DNA from: Cobetia sp. cqz5-12
Lineage (GTDB): Bacteria; Pseudomonadota; Gammaproteobacteria; Pseudomonadales; Halomonadaceae
DNA length: 64,000 nucleotides
Direction: 5' to 3'
NCBI RefSeq assembly: GCF_016495405.1
Contig: NZ_CP044522.1
Coordinates: forward strand, 3,829,638-3,893,637
The notes under the pieces are model-generated. The model saw only the letters and a program-made list of their open reading frames with translations, was not told where the DNA came from and did not search any database. Each line of letters opens with the position of its first letter. Within the stretch, counting starts at the first letter, position 1. The position numbers and the translations under genes are program-made. Of the stretch, positions 17,623 through 27,090 are shown piece after piece.

Positions 17623-18141
17623 TTACACCAACGGCAGCGACATGAGCCAGGCATCTTCTCGCCCGCCGTCCGCCAGCGGATAGTAGCCCTTGCGCACTCC
17701 ATCTCGGGTGAACCCAGCCTTCGCATAGAGGGCTACGGCGGCAGCATTGCTGGCGCGCACCTCCAGCAGCAGACGCTCAAGCCCCGAGTCACGCTGCCAG
17801 CCACGCGCCTGCGCGATGGCGGCGGCCAAAAGGCGTGCACCTACCCCCTGCCCGCGCCGTGCTGCGTACACGGTGATCGCCTCGATCTCGGCCTCGAAGG
17901 GGCCGCGCGCCAGTACCACGAAGCCGATCAGCTCCGCGGTCGGCGTTTTACCGTCCGACGATTCGCAGGCCTGCCACCAGGCACCCAGCACGCAGCGCGC
18001 GTCATCGTTGAGCACATCGACCAGCTGTGACTGGCTCAGGCCGTGTGCCTGGCTGGCCTCGATAGCCTCAAGCGCCAGCAGGGTCGCTTGATCATCGGCC
18101 AGCTCACGGATCTTGAGGCGCCGGGCAGCTGACTCGCTCAT
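17623..18141 (-). CDS. rimI: Ribosomal protein S18 alanine N-acetyltransferase
   Basis: GNAT enzyme that acetylates the N-terminus of ribosomal protein S18. The 172-residue protein has acetyl-CoA loop RRGQGVGARLLAAAIAQA, motif B LLEVRASNAAAVALYAKAGF and ends with a bRGYY-like RKGYYPLADG segment typical of RimI. The ATG at 18141 overlaps the stop of the upstream holD-like gene (ATGA), as in E. coli holD-rimI. A start 21 codons further upstream would lie inside that gene and is rejected. Confidence 0.9.
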   Translation of the reverse strand: MSESAARRLKIRELADDQATLLALEAIEASQAHGLSQSQLVDVLNDDARCVLGAWWQACESSDGKTPTAELIGFVVLARGPFEAEIEAITVYAARRGQGVGARLLAAAIAQARGWQRDSGLERLLLEVRASNAAAVALYAKAGFTRDGVRKGYYPLADGGREDAWLMSLPLV

Positions 18142-19109
18142 GAGGCGTCCATCTGCGGCGATGCCGACTGCCACTCGCGTCCCCAGCGAATCAACAATGG
18201 CCAAAGTTTACGCTTGGCCTCACTGGAGCGCGCCAGCGCCGGCAATGCCGGCCCCTGCCAGACCGGCAGATTCAGCAGACTTGAGGTCGCCTCGCCGCGC
18301 TCGGAAGCGGTGATGCCAAGCACCTCGCGCAGCGTCTGGCTTGCCTCATCATTGCCGAAGATCAACAGCCGCTCCGGCTGCCAGCCGCGCCGCGCCGGAC
18401 CACTCAGGAAGGCATGCAATCCTTCGCGAGCTTCTTCGAGTGGCGCATTGGCCTTGAGGTTGGGCAACAGCGGCCAGCGGAAGTGGCTGAAGGTGAGTCC
18501 TGATGCCGCCTCGATGCCGGCGGCACGCCACAGCGCCTTGAGCAAGGCTTCCCCTTCCAGATGTGGTGCCTCGTCACCGGGCAGCATGATCAACCAGCGC
18601 CCCCCCAGCGCCGCCAGCTGAACGCTGAAACGCAGTGGCGGCTTGTCTGCCGCTGGTGGCGTCACAGCCTCATCCGCTGTCGGTGCCTCGGCCGAGACCT
18701 GCGTCGGTGGCGTCCCCCACGGGGCGGTGCTGCTGGTCTCGGCAGCGCCGAGCGCCGGCGAGGCAGCCGCAGCGGGGGCTTCGACCGCCGCCGGCGCCAT
18801 GCCCAGCAAGGCGCGCGCACTCGAGGCCGGAGAAGGCCCTGCCGGGCGTGGCGTCGCGCTGCCGGCCATGCCGCCAGCCTGAGCGGAGGAGGCATGACTG
18901 GCATTCTCCGCCTGGTGGGCAGCAGCCGGACGCGGCGCCTCATCGATCAGCGCGTGCAGGCGCGCCTGGGGTGCGACCGCCTCCACCGCTTGCGGCTCGG
19001 GCCAGTCACACGCCTGGGTGGGCAAGGCATTGGGCAGCTGATAGCGACCGACCCAGGCGGTCAGTCCCATCGCGTCCAGATATTGCAGGCGTTGCGGTTC
19101 AGGGGTCAT
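18138..19109 (-). CDS. holD: Candidate DNA polymerase III psi subunit (HolD), linker-extended
   Basis: Uncharacterised at first sight, but three observations point to HolD, the clamp-loader psi subunit that bridges chi (HolC) to the DnaX complex. The N-terminus MTPEPQRLQYLDAMGLTAW resembles the RxxxLxxLGIxxW peptide of psi that contacts DnaX. The C-terminal domain (about residues 165-320) holds GRWLIMLPGDE and PALARSSEAKRKLWPLLIRW, which align with the E. coli psi segments LVMVANDLP and PALTDLRANPTARAALWQ. It overlaps rimI by four bases, as holD does in E. coli. The 323-residue length is more than double E. coli psi (137) owing to an Ala/Pro-rich low-complexity linker (about 40-165). The call is inference from alignment by eye. 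Confidence 0.7.
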   Translation of the reverse strand: MTPEPQRLQYLDAMGLTAWVGRYQLPNALPTQACDWPEPQAVEAVAPQARLHALIDEAPRPAAAHQAENASHASSAQAGGMAGSATPRPAGPSPASSARALLGMAPAAVEAPAAAASPALGAAETSSTAPWGTPPTQVSAEAPTADEAVTPPAADKPPLRFSVQLAALGGRWLIMLPGDEAPHLEGEALLKALWRAAGIEAASGLTFSHFRWPLLPNLKANAPLEEAREGLHAFLSGPARRGWQPERLLIFGNDEASQTLREVLGITASERGEATSSLLNLPVWQGPALPALARSSEAKRKLWPLLIRWGREWQSASPQMDAS

Positions 19110-19111
19110 GG

Positions 19112-19423
19112 TCAGTGCTTGCCGCCGCCCAGACAGTTGGGGGAATCCGGAATCTCGCCGCCGCGTGCCGCCCACTCCTGCGCGGTGTACAGGTGCAGCG
19201 CCAGTGCGTGCACCGGGCCATCCAGCTCTTCGCTGAGCAATGAATATAACTGCTGGTGACGTTTGACCCGCGACAGGCCGCTGAAGCGGTCGCTGACCAG
19301 GGTGACCTTGAAGTGGGTCTCGGAATTGGCCGGCACGCTATGCATATGGCTCTCGTTGACGACTTCGACCATCAACGGGTCAAGCGTCGCGAGCTTGGTG
19401 TCTATCTGGGTCTGGATGCTCAT
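19112..19423 (-). CDS. bolA: BolA family protein
   Basis: Small Fe-S-trafficking/regulatory protein that partners with monothiol glutaredoxins. The 103-residue product begins MSIQTQIDTKLATLDP and has the KH-like BolA fold signature: VVNESHMHSVP, SETHFKVTLVSDRF, LSRVKRHQQLYSLL and HALALHLYTAQEW, close to E. coli BolA. A second in-frame ATG lies two codons upstream. It is two nucleotides away from the holD-like gene, so the three genes bolA-holD-rimI are probably one transcript. Confidence 0.95.
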   Translation of the reverse strand: MSIQTQIDTKLATLDPLMVEVVNESHMHSVPANSETHFKVTLVSDRFSGLSRVKRHQQLYSLLSEELDGPVHALALHLYTAQEWAARGGEIPDSPNCLGGGKH

Positions 19424-19502
19424 GCGCAATCTCCTTGAAGGGGGGAAGCCGCACGACGGACATGCGGAAAATAGAGGGTGACGATGCGATCGTCACAACG
19501 CA

Positions 19503-19533
19503 AATGGCCTCGGGCATTATGCCCGAGGCCATT
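19503..19533. terminator. Hairpin terminator between the acidic-protein gene and bolA
   Basis: 14-bp perfect inverted repeat (AATGGCCTCGGGCA / TGCCCGAGGCCATT) with a 3-nt loop, 79 bp before the bolA start and 96 bp past the stop of the upstream acidic-protein gene. Confidence 0.7.
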
Positions 19534-19628
19534 GTAGCGCCTGTCGCCATCACTGACAGTCATTGCTGACGGCGCTTGCCGACAGCGCTTGCGGAAAGTG
19601 AGGCGACGGCAGCCATCATGTCGGAGAG

Positions 19629-20012
19629 TCAGTCAAGATCGGCCAGCAGCTCGTCATCGACTTCGCTGACTTCCAGCGGTGCCTCGTCGTCCAGGTCGAC
19701 CGCCAGATAACTGTGCTCGACGGTCAGGAAGCGCTCGAAGAGCGCCTTGTCCATCGGCTCCGGCCAATGGCGGGTGTCTTCCTCCCAGGCGCGCAGCTCG
19801 CTTTCCAGCACGTCCAGCCAGCGCTCGGAGACGAAGCCATCCAGCGCCTCACGCGTGTCCATCTCGGGAATCAGGTAGACGGTGCTCTCCTGATTGACAT
19901 CCTCCAGCGCCAGATCTTCGCCTCCCTCGCCTTCGGATTCCAGCGAGTTGATCCAGTCGACAAACGCCTGGGTCGGCTTGACGCTCAGGGCGGAACGGTT
20001 AAGCAGCTTCAT
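19629..20012 (-). CDS. Uncharacterised acidic protein, conserved in Pseudomonas-like bacteria
   Basis: A 127-residue strongly acidic protein starting MKLLNRSALSVKPTQAFVDW (20012), ending in EVSEVDDELLADLD. No catalytic motif, TM helix or signal peptide is visible; it is rich in Glu, Asp, Leu and Trp and probably forms a small alpha/beta fold. The MKLLNRSAL...PKQ-type start and ...STVYLIPE... are, from memory, shared with short hypothetical proteins of Pseudomonas; no function is known to me. An upstream ATG at 20228 would add 72 Arg/Pro/Gly-rich residues of out-of-character composition and is rejected. It is flanked by hairpins and appears monocistronic. Confidence 0.8.
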   Translation of the reverse strand: MKLLNRSALSVKPTQAFVDWINSLESEGEGGEDLALEDVNQESTVYLIPEMDTREALDGFVSERWLDVLESELRAWEEDTRHWPEPMDKALFERFLTVEHSYLAVDLDDEAPLEVSEVDDELLADLD

Positions 20013-20378
20013 TCTGCACTCTCCAGGACATTCAGGGACAATTCCGAGACAGGACACACCGTGGATGGCAGCGCCGCTCATGAAGCAGGCACGCGATGCG
20101 GGTGAGCCTCGAGGTGTCCAGCGCGCCACTCTGGCAGTGCCAGGGCGCCAGCAGACTGGACGCCGACCATTATGGCCGCTCGCGGGCAACAAAGCCAAGC
20201 GCCACCTTGCCTCATCAACCCCGAGCATGCCCCGCGAGGCACTTATCGTCAGTCATTCGTGTGAGGCAGAGACCACAACGCCCCCGATCAGAAATCGGAG
20301 GCGTTGTGGGTGCCCTCAGCGTGGCCCCTCACGATGGCGCATCACGCTGACGCATCTGAGGGGCTGGCGGCCTGCTGC
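20013..20378. other. Non-coding stretch with a hairpin, between lysS and the acidic-protein gene
   Basis: A 366-bp gap. The only structure I can support is an inverted repeat (CCACAACGCC...GGCGTTGTGG, arms 20273-20288 and 20294-20309 with one mismatch) 70 bp past the lysS stop, probably its terminator, although no T-run follows. The rest must hold the acidic-protein gene's promoter. Confidence 0.5.
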
Positions 20379-21917
20379 TCAGCCCTGCTGCGGACGCATC
20401 GCCGGGAACAGCAGCACGTCGCGGATGGAGGCGCTGTCGGTCAGCAGCATCACCAGACGGTCGATGCCGATGCCTTCACCGGCGGTCGGCGGCATGCCGT
20501 ATTCCAGCGCGCGCACGTAGTCGGCGTCGTAGAACATGGCTTCGTCATCACCGGCGTCCTTCTCGGCCACCTGAGCCTGGAAGCGCTCGGCCTGGTCCTC
20601 GGCGTCGTTGAGCTCCGAGAAGCCATTGGCGATCTCGCGGCCACCGACGAAGAACTCGAAGCGATCGGTCACGTGCGGGTTGGCATCGTTGCGACGCGCC
20701 AGCGGGCTGACTTCGGCCGGATATTCAGTGATGAAGGTCGGCTGGTCGAGACGGTGCTCGGCGACTTCCTCGAAGATCTCGGTCTCGAGCTTGCCCAGCC
20801 CCCAGATCGGCTTGACCTGGATACCGAGTCGCTCCGCCGTGGCGCGTGCGGCGTCGTAATCGGCCAGGTCGACCTCGGTGATGCCATCGCCGTACTTGAT
20901 GATCGACTCGCGCATGGTCATCTGGATGAACGGCTGGCTCAGGTCGTACTCGCTACCCTGGCAGGTGATCTGCGTGGTGCCGAGCACTTCCTGGGCCGCG
21001 GTGCGGATCATGTCTTCGGTCAGCGCGATCAGGTCACGGTAGTCCGCGTAGGCCCAGTAGAACTCGAGCATGGTGAACTCGGGGTTGTGACGCGTCGACA
21101 GCCCTTCGTTGCGGAAGTTGCGGTTGATCTCGAACACGCGCTCGAAGCCACCCACCACCAGACGCTTGAGGTAAAGCTCCGGCGCGATGCGCAGGTACAT
21201 TTCCATGTCCAGCGCATTGTGGTGCGTGATGAACGGACGTGCGGTCGCGCCACCCGGAATCTGCTGCAGCATCGGCGTCTCGACTTCCATGAAGCCGCGA
21301 TCGCTGAGGAAACGACGAATGGAGGCGACGATGCCGGCACGCAGCGCGAAGGTGCGGCGTGACTGCTCGTTCATGATCAGGTCGACATAGCGCTGGCGAT
21401 AGCGCATTTCCTGATCGGACAGACCATGGAACTTGTCCGGCAGCGGACGCAGGTTCTTGGTCATCAGCTGCGCGCTTTCGATCATGACGTACAGATCGCC
21501 CTTGCCGGATTTGTGCACCGGGCCACTGGCACCGACGATGTCACCGATGTCCCAGCTCTTGATGTCCTCGAGCAGCGCTTCCGGCAGGCCCTTCTTGTCG
21601 ACGTAGAGCTGAATCTGGCCGGAGACTTCCTGCAGCACGATGAAGGGGCCACGTTTGCGCATGATACGCCCGGCGACGGCGGCCTTGCGGTCCAGCGTCT
21701 CCAGCTCGGCCTTGTCCTTCTCGCCCAGCTCTTCCATCAGGTCAGCGGCGAGGCTGTCACGACGGAAATCATTCGGGAAGGCACTCTTGCCTTCGGCGGC
21801 GGCCTGCTCGCGGCGGGCATTCAGCTTGGCGCGACGTTCGGCGATCAGGCGGTTCTCTTCCTGAGCCTGTTCGGCGGCCTGCTGCTCATCAATGGCGGGG
21901 GTCTGCTCTGTCGACAT
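20379..21917 (-). CDS. lysS: Lysyl-tRNA synthetase, class II
   Basis: Charges tRNA-Lys. The 512-residue protein has an N-terminal charged helix (residues 1-50), an OB-fold anticodon-binding domain (about 60-175, [19 protein letters not shown]) and the class II catalytic core with motif 2 [20 protein letters not shown] and motif 3 [11 protein letters not shown]. It lies downstream of prfB on the same strand, the prfB-lysS order known in E. coli. A GC-rich hairpin sits in the 164-bp gap between them. Confidence 0.98.
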   Translation of the reverse strand: MSTEQTPAIDEQQAAEQAQEENRLIAERRAKLNARREQAAAEGKSAFPNDFRRDSLAADLMEELGEKDKAELETLDRKAAVAGRIMRKRGPFIVLQEVSGQIQLYVDKKGLPEALLEDIKSWDIGDIVGASGPVHKSGKGDLYVMIESAQLMTKNLRPLPDKFHGLSDQEMRYRQRYVDLIMNEQSRRTFALRAGIVASIRRFLSDRGFMEVETPMLQQIPGGATARPFITHHNALDMEMYLRIAPELYLKRLVVGGFERVFEINRNFRNEGLSTRHNPEFTMLEFYWAYADYRDLIALTEDMIRTAAQEVLGTTQITCQGSEYDLSQPFIQMTMRESIIKYGDGITEVDLADYDAARATAERLGIQVKPIWGLGKLETEIFEEVAEHRLDQPTFITEYPAEVSPLARRNDANPHVTDRFEFFVGGREIANGFSELNDAEDQAERFQAQVAEKDAGDDEAMFYDADYVRALEYGMPPTAGEGIGIDRLVMLLTDSASIRDVLLFPAMRPQQG

Positions 21918-22022
21918 GGAGGGGCCTGTCTCGTGTCAAAGGGTCATGGCCTGGGCCACGACAGATCATGATCAGCCTGACGATTGTGACCATCAGGGCT
22001 GACCGCGATACGGGGATTCGTG

Positions 22023-22049
22023 GCCTCCGCCGGCGAGACCGGCGGAGGC
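22023..22049 (-). terminator. GC-rich hairpin in the prfB-lysS gap
   Basis: 11-bp perfect inverted repeat GCCTCCGCCGG / CCGGCGGAGGC with a 5-nt loop, 33 nt past the prfB stop. There is no T-run, so it may attenuate or stabilise the transcript instead of terminating it. Confidence 0.5.
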
Positions 22050-22081
22050 GAATAGGCGCTGGGCCGCGAGGGGACTCGCGC

Positions 22082-23180
22082 TCAGAGCCCCATCTTGAGG
22101 CTGGCGACGATGAAGTCATCGAGGTCGCCGTCGAGCACCTTGTCACAGTTGCTCGACTGGACGCTGGTCCGCAGGTCCTTGATGCGCTGGTCATCGAGGA
22201 CGTAGGAGCGGATCTGGCTGCCCCAGCCGATATCGGACTTGGAGTCCTCGAGTTCCTGCTTGGCGGCGTTGCGCTTCTGCATCTCGGCTTCGTAGATACG
22301 CGCCTTCAGCATCTTCATGGCGCGGTCACGGTTGGAGTGCTGGCTACGCTCGGTCTGGCAGGCCGCCACGATGCCTGTCGGCACGTGGGTGATACGTACC
22401 GCGGAATCGGTGGTGTTGACGTGCTGACCACCGGCGCCGGAGGAGCGATAGGTATCGGTGCGCAGGTCGGCCGGATTGATGTCAATCTCGATGTTGTCAT
22501 CGATTTCCGGCGACACGAACACGGACGCGAACGAGGTGTGACGACGGCCGCCGGAGTCGAAGGGACTCTTGCGGACCAGACGGTGCACGCCCAGCTCGGT
22601 GCGCAGCCAACCGAAGGCGTAATCGCCCTCGACGTGGATGGTCGCGGACTTGATGCCGGCGACTTCACCGGCGCTCGCCTCGACGATCTCGGTCTTGAAA
22701 CCGTGATGCTCGGCCCAGCGCAGGTACATGCGCAGCAACATGTTGCCCCAATCCTGCGCTTCGGTACCGCCGGAGCCTGCCTGGATGTCGAGGTAGGCGT
22801 TATTGGCGTCCATCTCACCCGAGAACATGCGACGGAACTCGAGCTTCTCGAGACTGGCCTTGAGCTGGTCCAGCTCGCGGACGACTTCGTCCACGGTGCC
22901 TTCGTCCTCTTCCTCGACCGCCATTTCCAGCAGGTCGGAGCAGTCGGACAGACCGTTGCTCATGTCGTCGAGGGTCTTGACGACCAGCTCCAGCGACGCA
23001 CGTTCCTTGCCGAGCTTCTGCGCGTAGTCCGGGTCATTCCAGACATCCGGATTCTCGAGCTCGCGAGTGACTTCCTCTAGCCGATCCTGCTTTTCGGCAT
23101 AGTCAAAGGTACCCCCTCAGGACTTCTGCCCTTTCGGACAGGTCCTTGATGAGGTTGGTGATCGGATTGATCTCTTGCAT
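22082..23180 (-). CDS. prfB: Peptide chain release factor 2 (RF2), requires programmed +1 frameshift
   Basis: Recognises UGA and UAA stop codons and triggers peptide release. It is made from two frames: 23180-23106 encodes [14 protein letters not shown]...RGYL (25 codons), then an in-frame UGA. After a +1 shift, reading resumes at GAC (23104) and continues to 22082. The fused product is 365 residues, exactly the E. coli length. The anticodon-mimic tripeptide SPF (RF2-type) and the catalytic GGQ ([12 protein letters not shown]) are present. It sits upstream of lysS, as expected. This is not a broken gene. Confidence 0.97.
23102..23117 (-). promoter_or_regulatory. prfB programmed +1 frameshift site
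   Basis: Minus-strand AGGGGGTACCTTTGAC: the internal Shine-Dalgarno-like AGGGGG (23117-23112), then UAC CUU UGA C. This is the canonical arrangement in which slow decoding of UGA by scarce RF2 lets tRNA-Leu slip forward on CUUU, so RF2 autoregulates its own synthesis. Confidence 0.95.
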
Positions 23181-23599
23181 GGTCGTCCTGTCTTGAGGCG
23201 ATGATGCGTGAATGGGTGCGCGGCGATCCTGTCGCAAGCGACGGGTTCCGCCACATGCCACCCGAAGGTGGATGTGCAGATCGACAGCGCGCAAAGCCCG
23301 ATATTGTAGCCATTTCCCGGCGTGGCGACCATGCCCGGCCCATCATCCGTGGCCAGCTGGCAAGCAATGGCTCTCGGCTGTCAGGCATGCCGCCCCTCAG
23401 CGGGCAGGCGGCGAATACGACCAAAGTCATTCAAACGTCCGTCAGCCCCGAATGGCCCGATTTTCCACGCATTGCATGACGTTTATCGAATGCATGCATA
23501 AGCCATCCATTTTTTAACATGGACAGCGGGCAGCAAAAGATTCGATGGTAGAAGGCGACACTCGTATTACCCCTAACAACAATAGCGAGCCTCCCTATC
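23181..23599. other. Non-coding gap between prfB and the oligopeptide transporter operon
   Basis: A 419-bp divergent intergenic region that must hold the prfB and the opp promoters. It is AT-richer near 23480-23600 than its surroundings (for example CCATTTTTTAACATGG), suggesting the opp promoter lies there; I cannot fix -35/-10 boxes with confidence. Confidence 0.4.
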
Positions 23600-25225
23600 A
23601 TGGCACGACTGCACTCCCCCTCTCATACCCCGGTGCTCCCCAAACGCTTCGCGCTCAAACGCCTGGCAAGCTCCCTGCTGCTGGTCGGGAGCATCGCCGC
23701 GTCCCCGGGCGTGATGGCCGATACCCTCAAGCTGGCGATCATGGGGGAACCGGCCTCGCTGGACCCGCAGCAGATCTCCGGCACCTGGGAAAATGACGTG
23801 GTGGGCGATCTCTTCGAGGGGCTGGTCACCGAAGCCGCCGATGGCGAGCGCATCCCCGGCGCGGCCGAGTCATGGAACATCTCCGAGGACGGCAAGACCT
23901 ACACCTTCACGCTGCGTCAGGACGGCAAGTGGTCCGACGGCGAGCCGGTGACCGCCGAGGACTTCGTGTTCGCGCTCAAGCGCATCATGACACCCGAGAA
24001 TGCCTCGGATTACGCCTATATCCTGTATCCGATCAAGAATGCCAAGGCCATCAACAGCGGCGAGGCCGAGCCGGATACCCTCGGCGTGCGAGCCGTGGAT
24101 GACCACACTCTCGAGATCACCCTCGAGCGCCCGACGCCCTACTTCCTGGACCAGCTCTCGCATTACACCGCCTACCCGCTGCCGAAACATGTGGTGGAGA
24201 AGTACGGCAAGGACTGGACCGACCCCGGCAAGATGGTCTCCAACGGCGCTTTCGAGCTGAGCGAGTGGCAGCCACAGACCCGCATCGTCGCGCTCAAGAA
24301 TCCTGAATTCCACGATGCCAGGGAGGTCGCGCTGGATGAGGTGATCTACTACCCCATCGAGGAGCGCAACAGCGCCCTGAAGCGCTTCCGTGCCGGCGAG
24401 ATCGACATCGCACGCGAATTCCCGACCCAGCAATACGGCTGGCTGAAGGACAACCTGCCGGACGCCACCCACGTCGCGCCCTACCTGGGCATCTACTACT
24501 ACGTGCTCAACTCGCGCGATGGCCATGCCACGGCAGACCCGCGGGTGCGTGAGGCACTCAACCTCTCCATCCGCCGCAAGGTCATCACCGACAAGATTCT
24601 CGGTACCGGCGAAGTGCCGGCTTACAGCTTCGTACCCACCGGCGTGAACCACTACGACATCCAGGAGATGCCCTTCAAGGACATGTCGATGGATGAACGC
24701 ATGCAGAAGGCAAGGTCTCTGATGGAGGACGCCGGTTACGGCCCGGACAACCCGCTGGAGCTGACCCTGCGCTACAACACCAGCGAAGACCACAAGAAGG
24801 TGGCCATTGCCGCCGCCGCGATGTGGAAACCGCTGGGCGTGAAGGTCAATCTGCTGAATGCCGAGGTCGCGGTGCACTACGAGGACATGCGCCAGGGCAA
24901 GTTCGATGTCGGTCGCGCCGGCTGGATCGGCGACTACAACGACGCCCAGAACTTCCTCAACCTGCTGGAAACCGGCGTGCCCAACAATTACGGCGCCTAT
25001 TCCAACCAGGCGCTGGATGACGACATGCACAAGGCCGCCGATACGCTCGACATGGATGACCGAGAGGCCCTGATGCAGGACGCCGAGCGCAAGGCGCTGG
25101 ATGACTATGCCGTGCTGCCGATCTACTACTACGTGTCGCGCAATCTGGTGAACCCCAAGCTCAGCGGCTGGCAGGACAATATCGAGGATACCCACCGCTC
25201 GCGCTGGGTCTCGTTCTCCGAGTGA
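23600..25225 (+). CDS. oppA: Oligopeptide ABC transporter substrate-binding protein, copy 1 (OppA family)
   Basis: Periplasmic binding protein of the SBP_bac_5 family (OppA/DppA/MppA). The 541-residue protein has a signal peptide with hydrophobic core LASSLLLVGSIAAS and likely cleavage at VMA-DT. The mature part begins DTLKLAIMGEPASLDPQQIS, the standard OppA entry, and contains YPLPKHVVEKYG, IDIAREFPTQQ and NLSIRRKVITDKILG. No lipobox Cys is visible. First gene of a five-gene run (binding protein, binding protein, permease, permease, double ATPase). Substrate is inferred to be oligopeptide; a murein peptide or other ligand is possible. Confidence 0.93.
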   Translation: MARLHSPSHTPVLPKRFALKRLASSLLLVGSIAASPGVMADTLKLAIMGEPASLDPQQISGTWENDVVGDLFEGLVTEAADGERIPGAAESWNISEDGKTYTFTLRQDGKWSDGEPVTAEDFVFALKRIMTPENASDYAYILYPIKNAKAINSGEAEPDTLGVRAVDDHTLEITLERPTPYFLDQLSHYTAYPLPKHVVEKYGKDWTDPGKMVSNGAFELSEWQPQTRIVALKNPEFHDAREVALDEVIYYPIEERNSALKRFRAGEIDIAREFPTQQYGWLKDNLPDATHVAPYLGIYYYVLNSRDGHATADPRVREALNLSIRRKVITDKILGTGEVPAYSFVPTGVNHYDIQEMPFKDMSMDERMQKARSLMEDAGYGPDNPLELTLRYNTSEDHKKVAIAAAAMWKPLGVKVNLLNAEVAVHYEDMRQGKFDVGRAGWIGDYNDAQNFLNLLETGVPNNYGAYSNQALDDDMHKAADTLDMDDREALMQDAERKALDDYAVLPIYYYVSRNLVNPKLSGWQDNIEDTHRSRWVSFSE

Positions 25226-25375
25226 GGCGAGCCCTGTGAGCCTCTGATCTGGCTCGCCGCTCTCCAGATCGTCATGGGTCCACGCTCGTGTCCGTCAGGG
25301 CAGGAGCGTGGCATCTGCCAAGGATGGCACCAGAAGATGACGTCGTGCCCCACGGGCGTGACAAGGAGTTCATGC

Positions 25376-27031
25376 ATGTCCCCCACCTCACCGATGCAAT
25401 GCGCGGCAAGCCTCGGCGCAGGCCTGCTGCTGTCCGTTCTTTCCCTCTCCCTTGGCGCTTCCGGTAGCGCCATGGCAGCACAAGCTACAAGCTCCATAAG
25501 CCCCGCAAGCCAGGACGAACAGATCCTGCGCATCGCCAATGGCGCCGAACCCGGCTCGCTGGACCCGCAGCAGACCAGCGGCACCTGGGAGACACGCATC
25601 GTGCGTGATCTGTTCGAGCCGCTGATCGCCTACTCCGCCGACGGCGAGCTGATTCCCGGGCTGGCAGAGCGCTGGGAGTCGTCCGCCGATGGACGGATCT
25701 GGACCTTCCATCTGCGCGAGGGGCTTGAGTGGTCAGACGGCACGCCGTTGACCGCCGCGGATGCGGTCTTTGCGCTGCGCCGCCTGCTGACACCGGCTAC
25801 CGCGGCCCACAACGCCACCCTCTACTACCCGATCGTCAATGCCCGCGCAGTGAATACCGGCGCGCTGCCCTCGGATCAGCTCGGCGTGGCCGCGCCCGAT
25901 GCGCAGACACTCACCATCACGCTCAGTCATCCGTCGGCAACACTGGAACAGACACTGGCGATGAGCGAAGCCGCCCCGCTGCCCCGCCACGTGATCGAGG
26001 CCAAGGGCGATGACTGGACACGTCCGGCCAACATGGTCACTTCCGGCGCCTTCGTGCTCAAGGAATGGACGCCACAGTCACATATCACCCTGACACCCAA
26101 TGCACGCTATCACGGTGCTCAGAACGTCGCCCTCGGCGAGGTGGTCTATCTGCCCATCGAGGAGACGCATGCCGCACTCAATCGCTTCCGCGCGGGCGAG
26201 GTCGATCTCGCCTACGGGGTGCCCGCCAGCCATTTCGCATGGATTCAGGACAATCTGCCCGAGGCCCTGCATACCTACCCGATCCTCGGCGAGTATTTCT
26301 ATGTCTTCAATCTTCGTGATGGCTCTCCGGTCGCCGACAAACGCATCCGTCGTGCGCTGAATCTGGCCACGCGTCGTGAGGTGATCACCGACAACATCCT
26401 CGGCATGGGCCAGATCCCCTCCTGGCATTTCGTGCCCGAGGCGTTGAGTGAACATCAGGGCGCGCGCTTCGACTTCGCCGACTGGTCGATGGACCGGCGC
26501 ATGGCGAAGGCCCGCGAGCTGATGGCAGACGCGGGCTACGGGCCAGACCACCCGCTTGAGCTGACTCTGCGCTACAACACCCTGGAAGACCACAAGAAGA
26601 TCGCCGTGGCGCTCGGCGCGATGTGGAAGCCGCTGGGCGTGCAAGTGACGCTGACCAATACCGAGGCTGCGGTGCATTACCGGGATCTGGCGCTGGGCGA
26701 TTTCGAGGTCGGCCGTTACGGCATGATCGCGACCATCGCCGATGCCTACGACTTCCTGAACGCCTTCAGCAGCGACAACACCTCCAACGCACCCGGGCTC
26801 AGCTCACCGGCCTACGATGCGCTGATCGAGGCGGTGGCGCGCGAGGGCGATGACGATGCTCGCCGGCAACAACTGCACGATGCCGAGCAGTATCTGCTCG
26901 ACCACGATGTGGTGCTGCCGCTCTACGACTACGTCACCTCCAGCCTCGTGACCCCCGCCATCAGCGGCTGGGCCCCCAACGCGCTGGACGTTCACCCGAG
27001 TCGCTATCTGCATATCGACACCTCGCACTGA
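25376..27031 (+). CDS. Oligopeptide ABC transporter substrate-binding protein, copy 2 (OppA family)
   Basis: Paralogue of the preceding gene: 551 residues, sharing GSLDPQQTSGTWE, NLATRREVITDNILG and ELTLRYNTLEDHKKIAVALG. The start is taken at 25376 (MSPTSPMQCAASLGAG) because AAGGAG lies 7 nt before it; the open frame reaches back to 25274 without a ribosome site. Signal peptide core LGAGLLLSVLSLSLGASGSAMA. The paralogues differ over most of their length, for example in the substrate-pocket region, so the second probably widens the ligand range of the one permease (inference). Confidence 0.9.
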   Translation: MSPTSPMQCAASLGAGLLLSVLSLSLGASGSAMAAQATSSISPASQDEQILRIANGAEPGSLDPQQTSGTWETRIVRDLFEPLIAYSADGELIPGLAERWESSADGRIWTFHLREGLEWSDGTPLTAADAVFALRRLLTPATAAHNATLYYPIVNARAVNTGALPSDQLGVAAPDAQTLTITLSHPSATLEQTLAMSEAAPLPRHVIEAKGDDWTRPANMVTSGAFVLKEWTPQSHITLTPNARYHGAQNVALGEVVYLPIEETHAALNRFRAGEVDLAYGVPASHFAWIQDNLPEALHTYPILGEYFYVFNLRDGSPVADKRIRRALNLATRREVITDNILGMGQIPSWHFVPEALSEHQGARFDFADWSMDRRMAKARELMADAGYGPDHPLELTLRYNTLEDHKKIAVALGAMWKPLGVQVTLTNTEAAVHYRDLALGDFEVGRYGMIATIADAYDFLNAFSSDNTSNAPGLSSPAYDALIEAVAREGDDDARRQQLHDAEQYLLDHDVVLPLYDYVTSSLVTPAISGWAPNALDVHPSRYLHIDTSH

Positions 27032-27090
27032 CCGATGACAGCCACCCATAACAACGACACACCCGGGCAGCGGCCCGAACGGAGCACTGG

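Noticed and set aside
22082-22963. prfB as a truncated gene starting at an internal Met.
   Set aside because: The upstream codons and the canonical +1 frameshift site restore a full 365-residue RF2.
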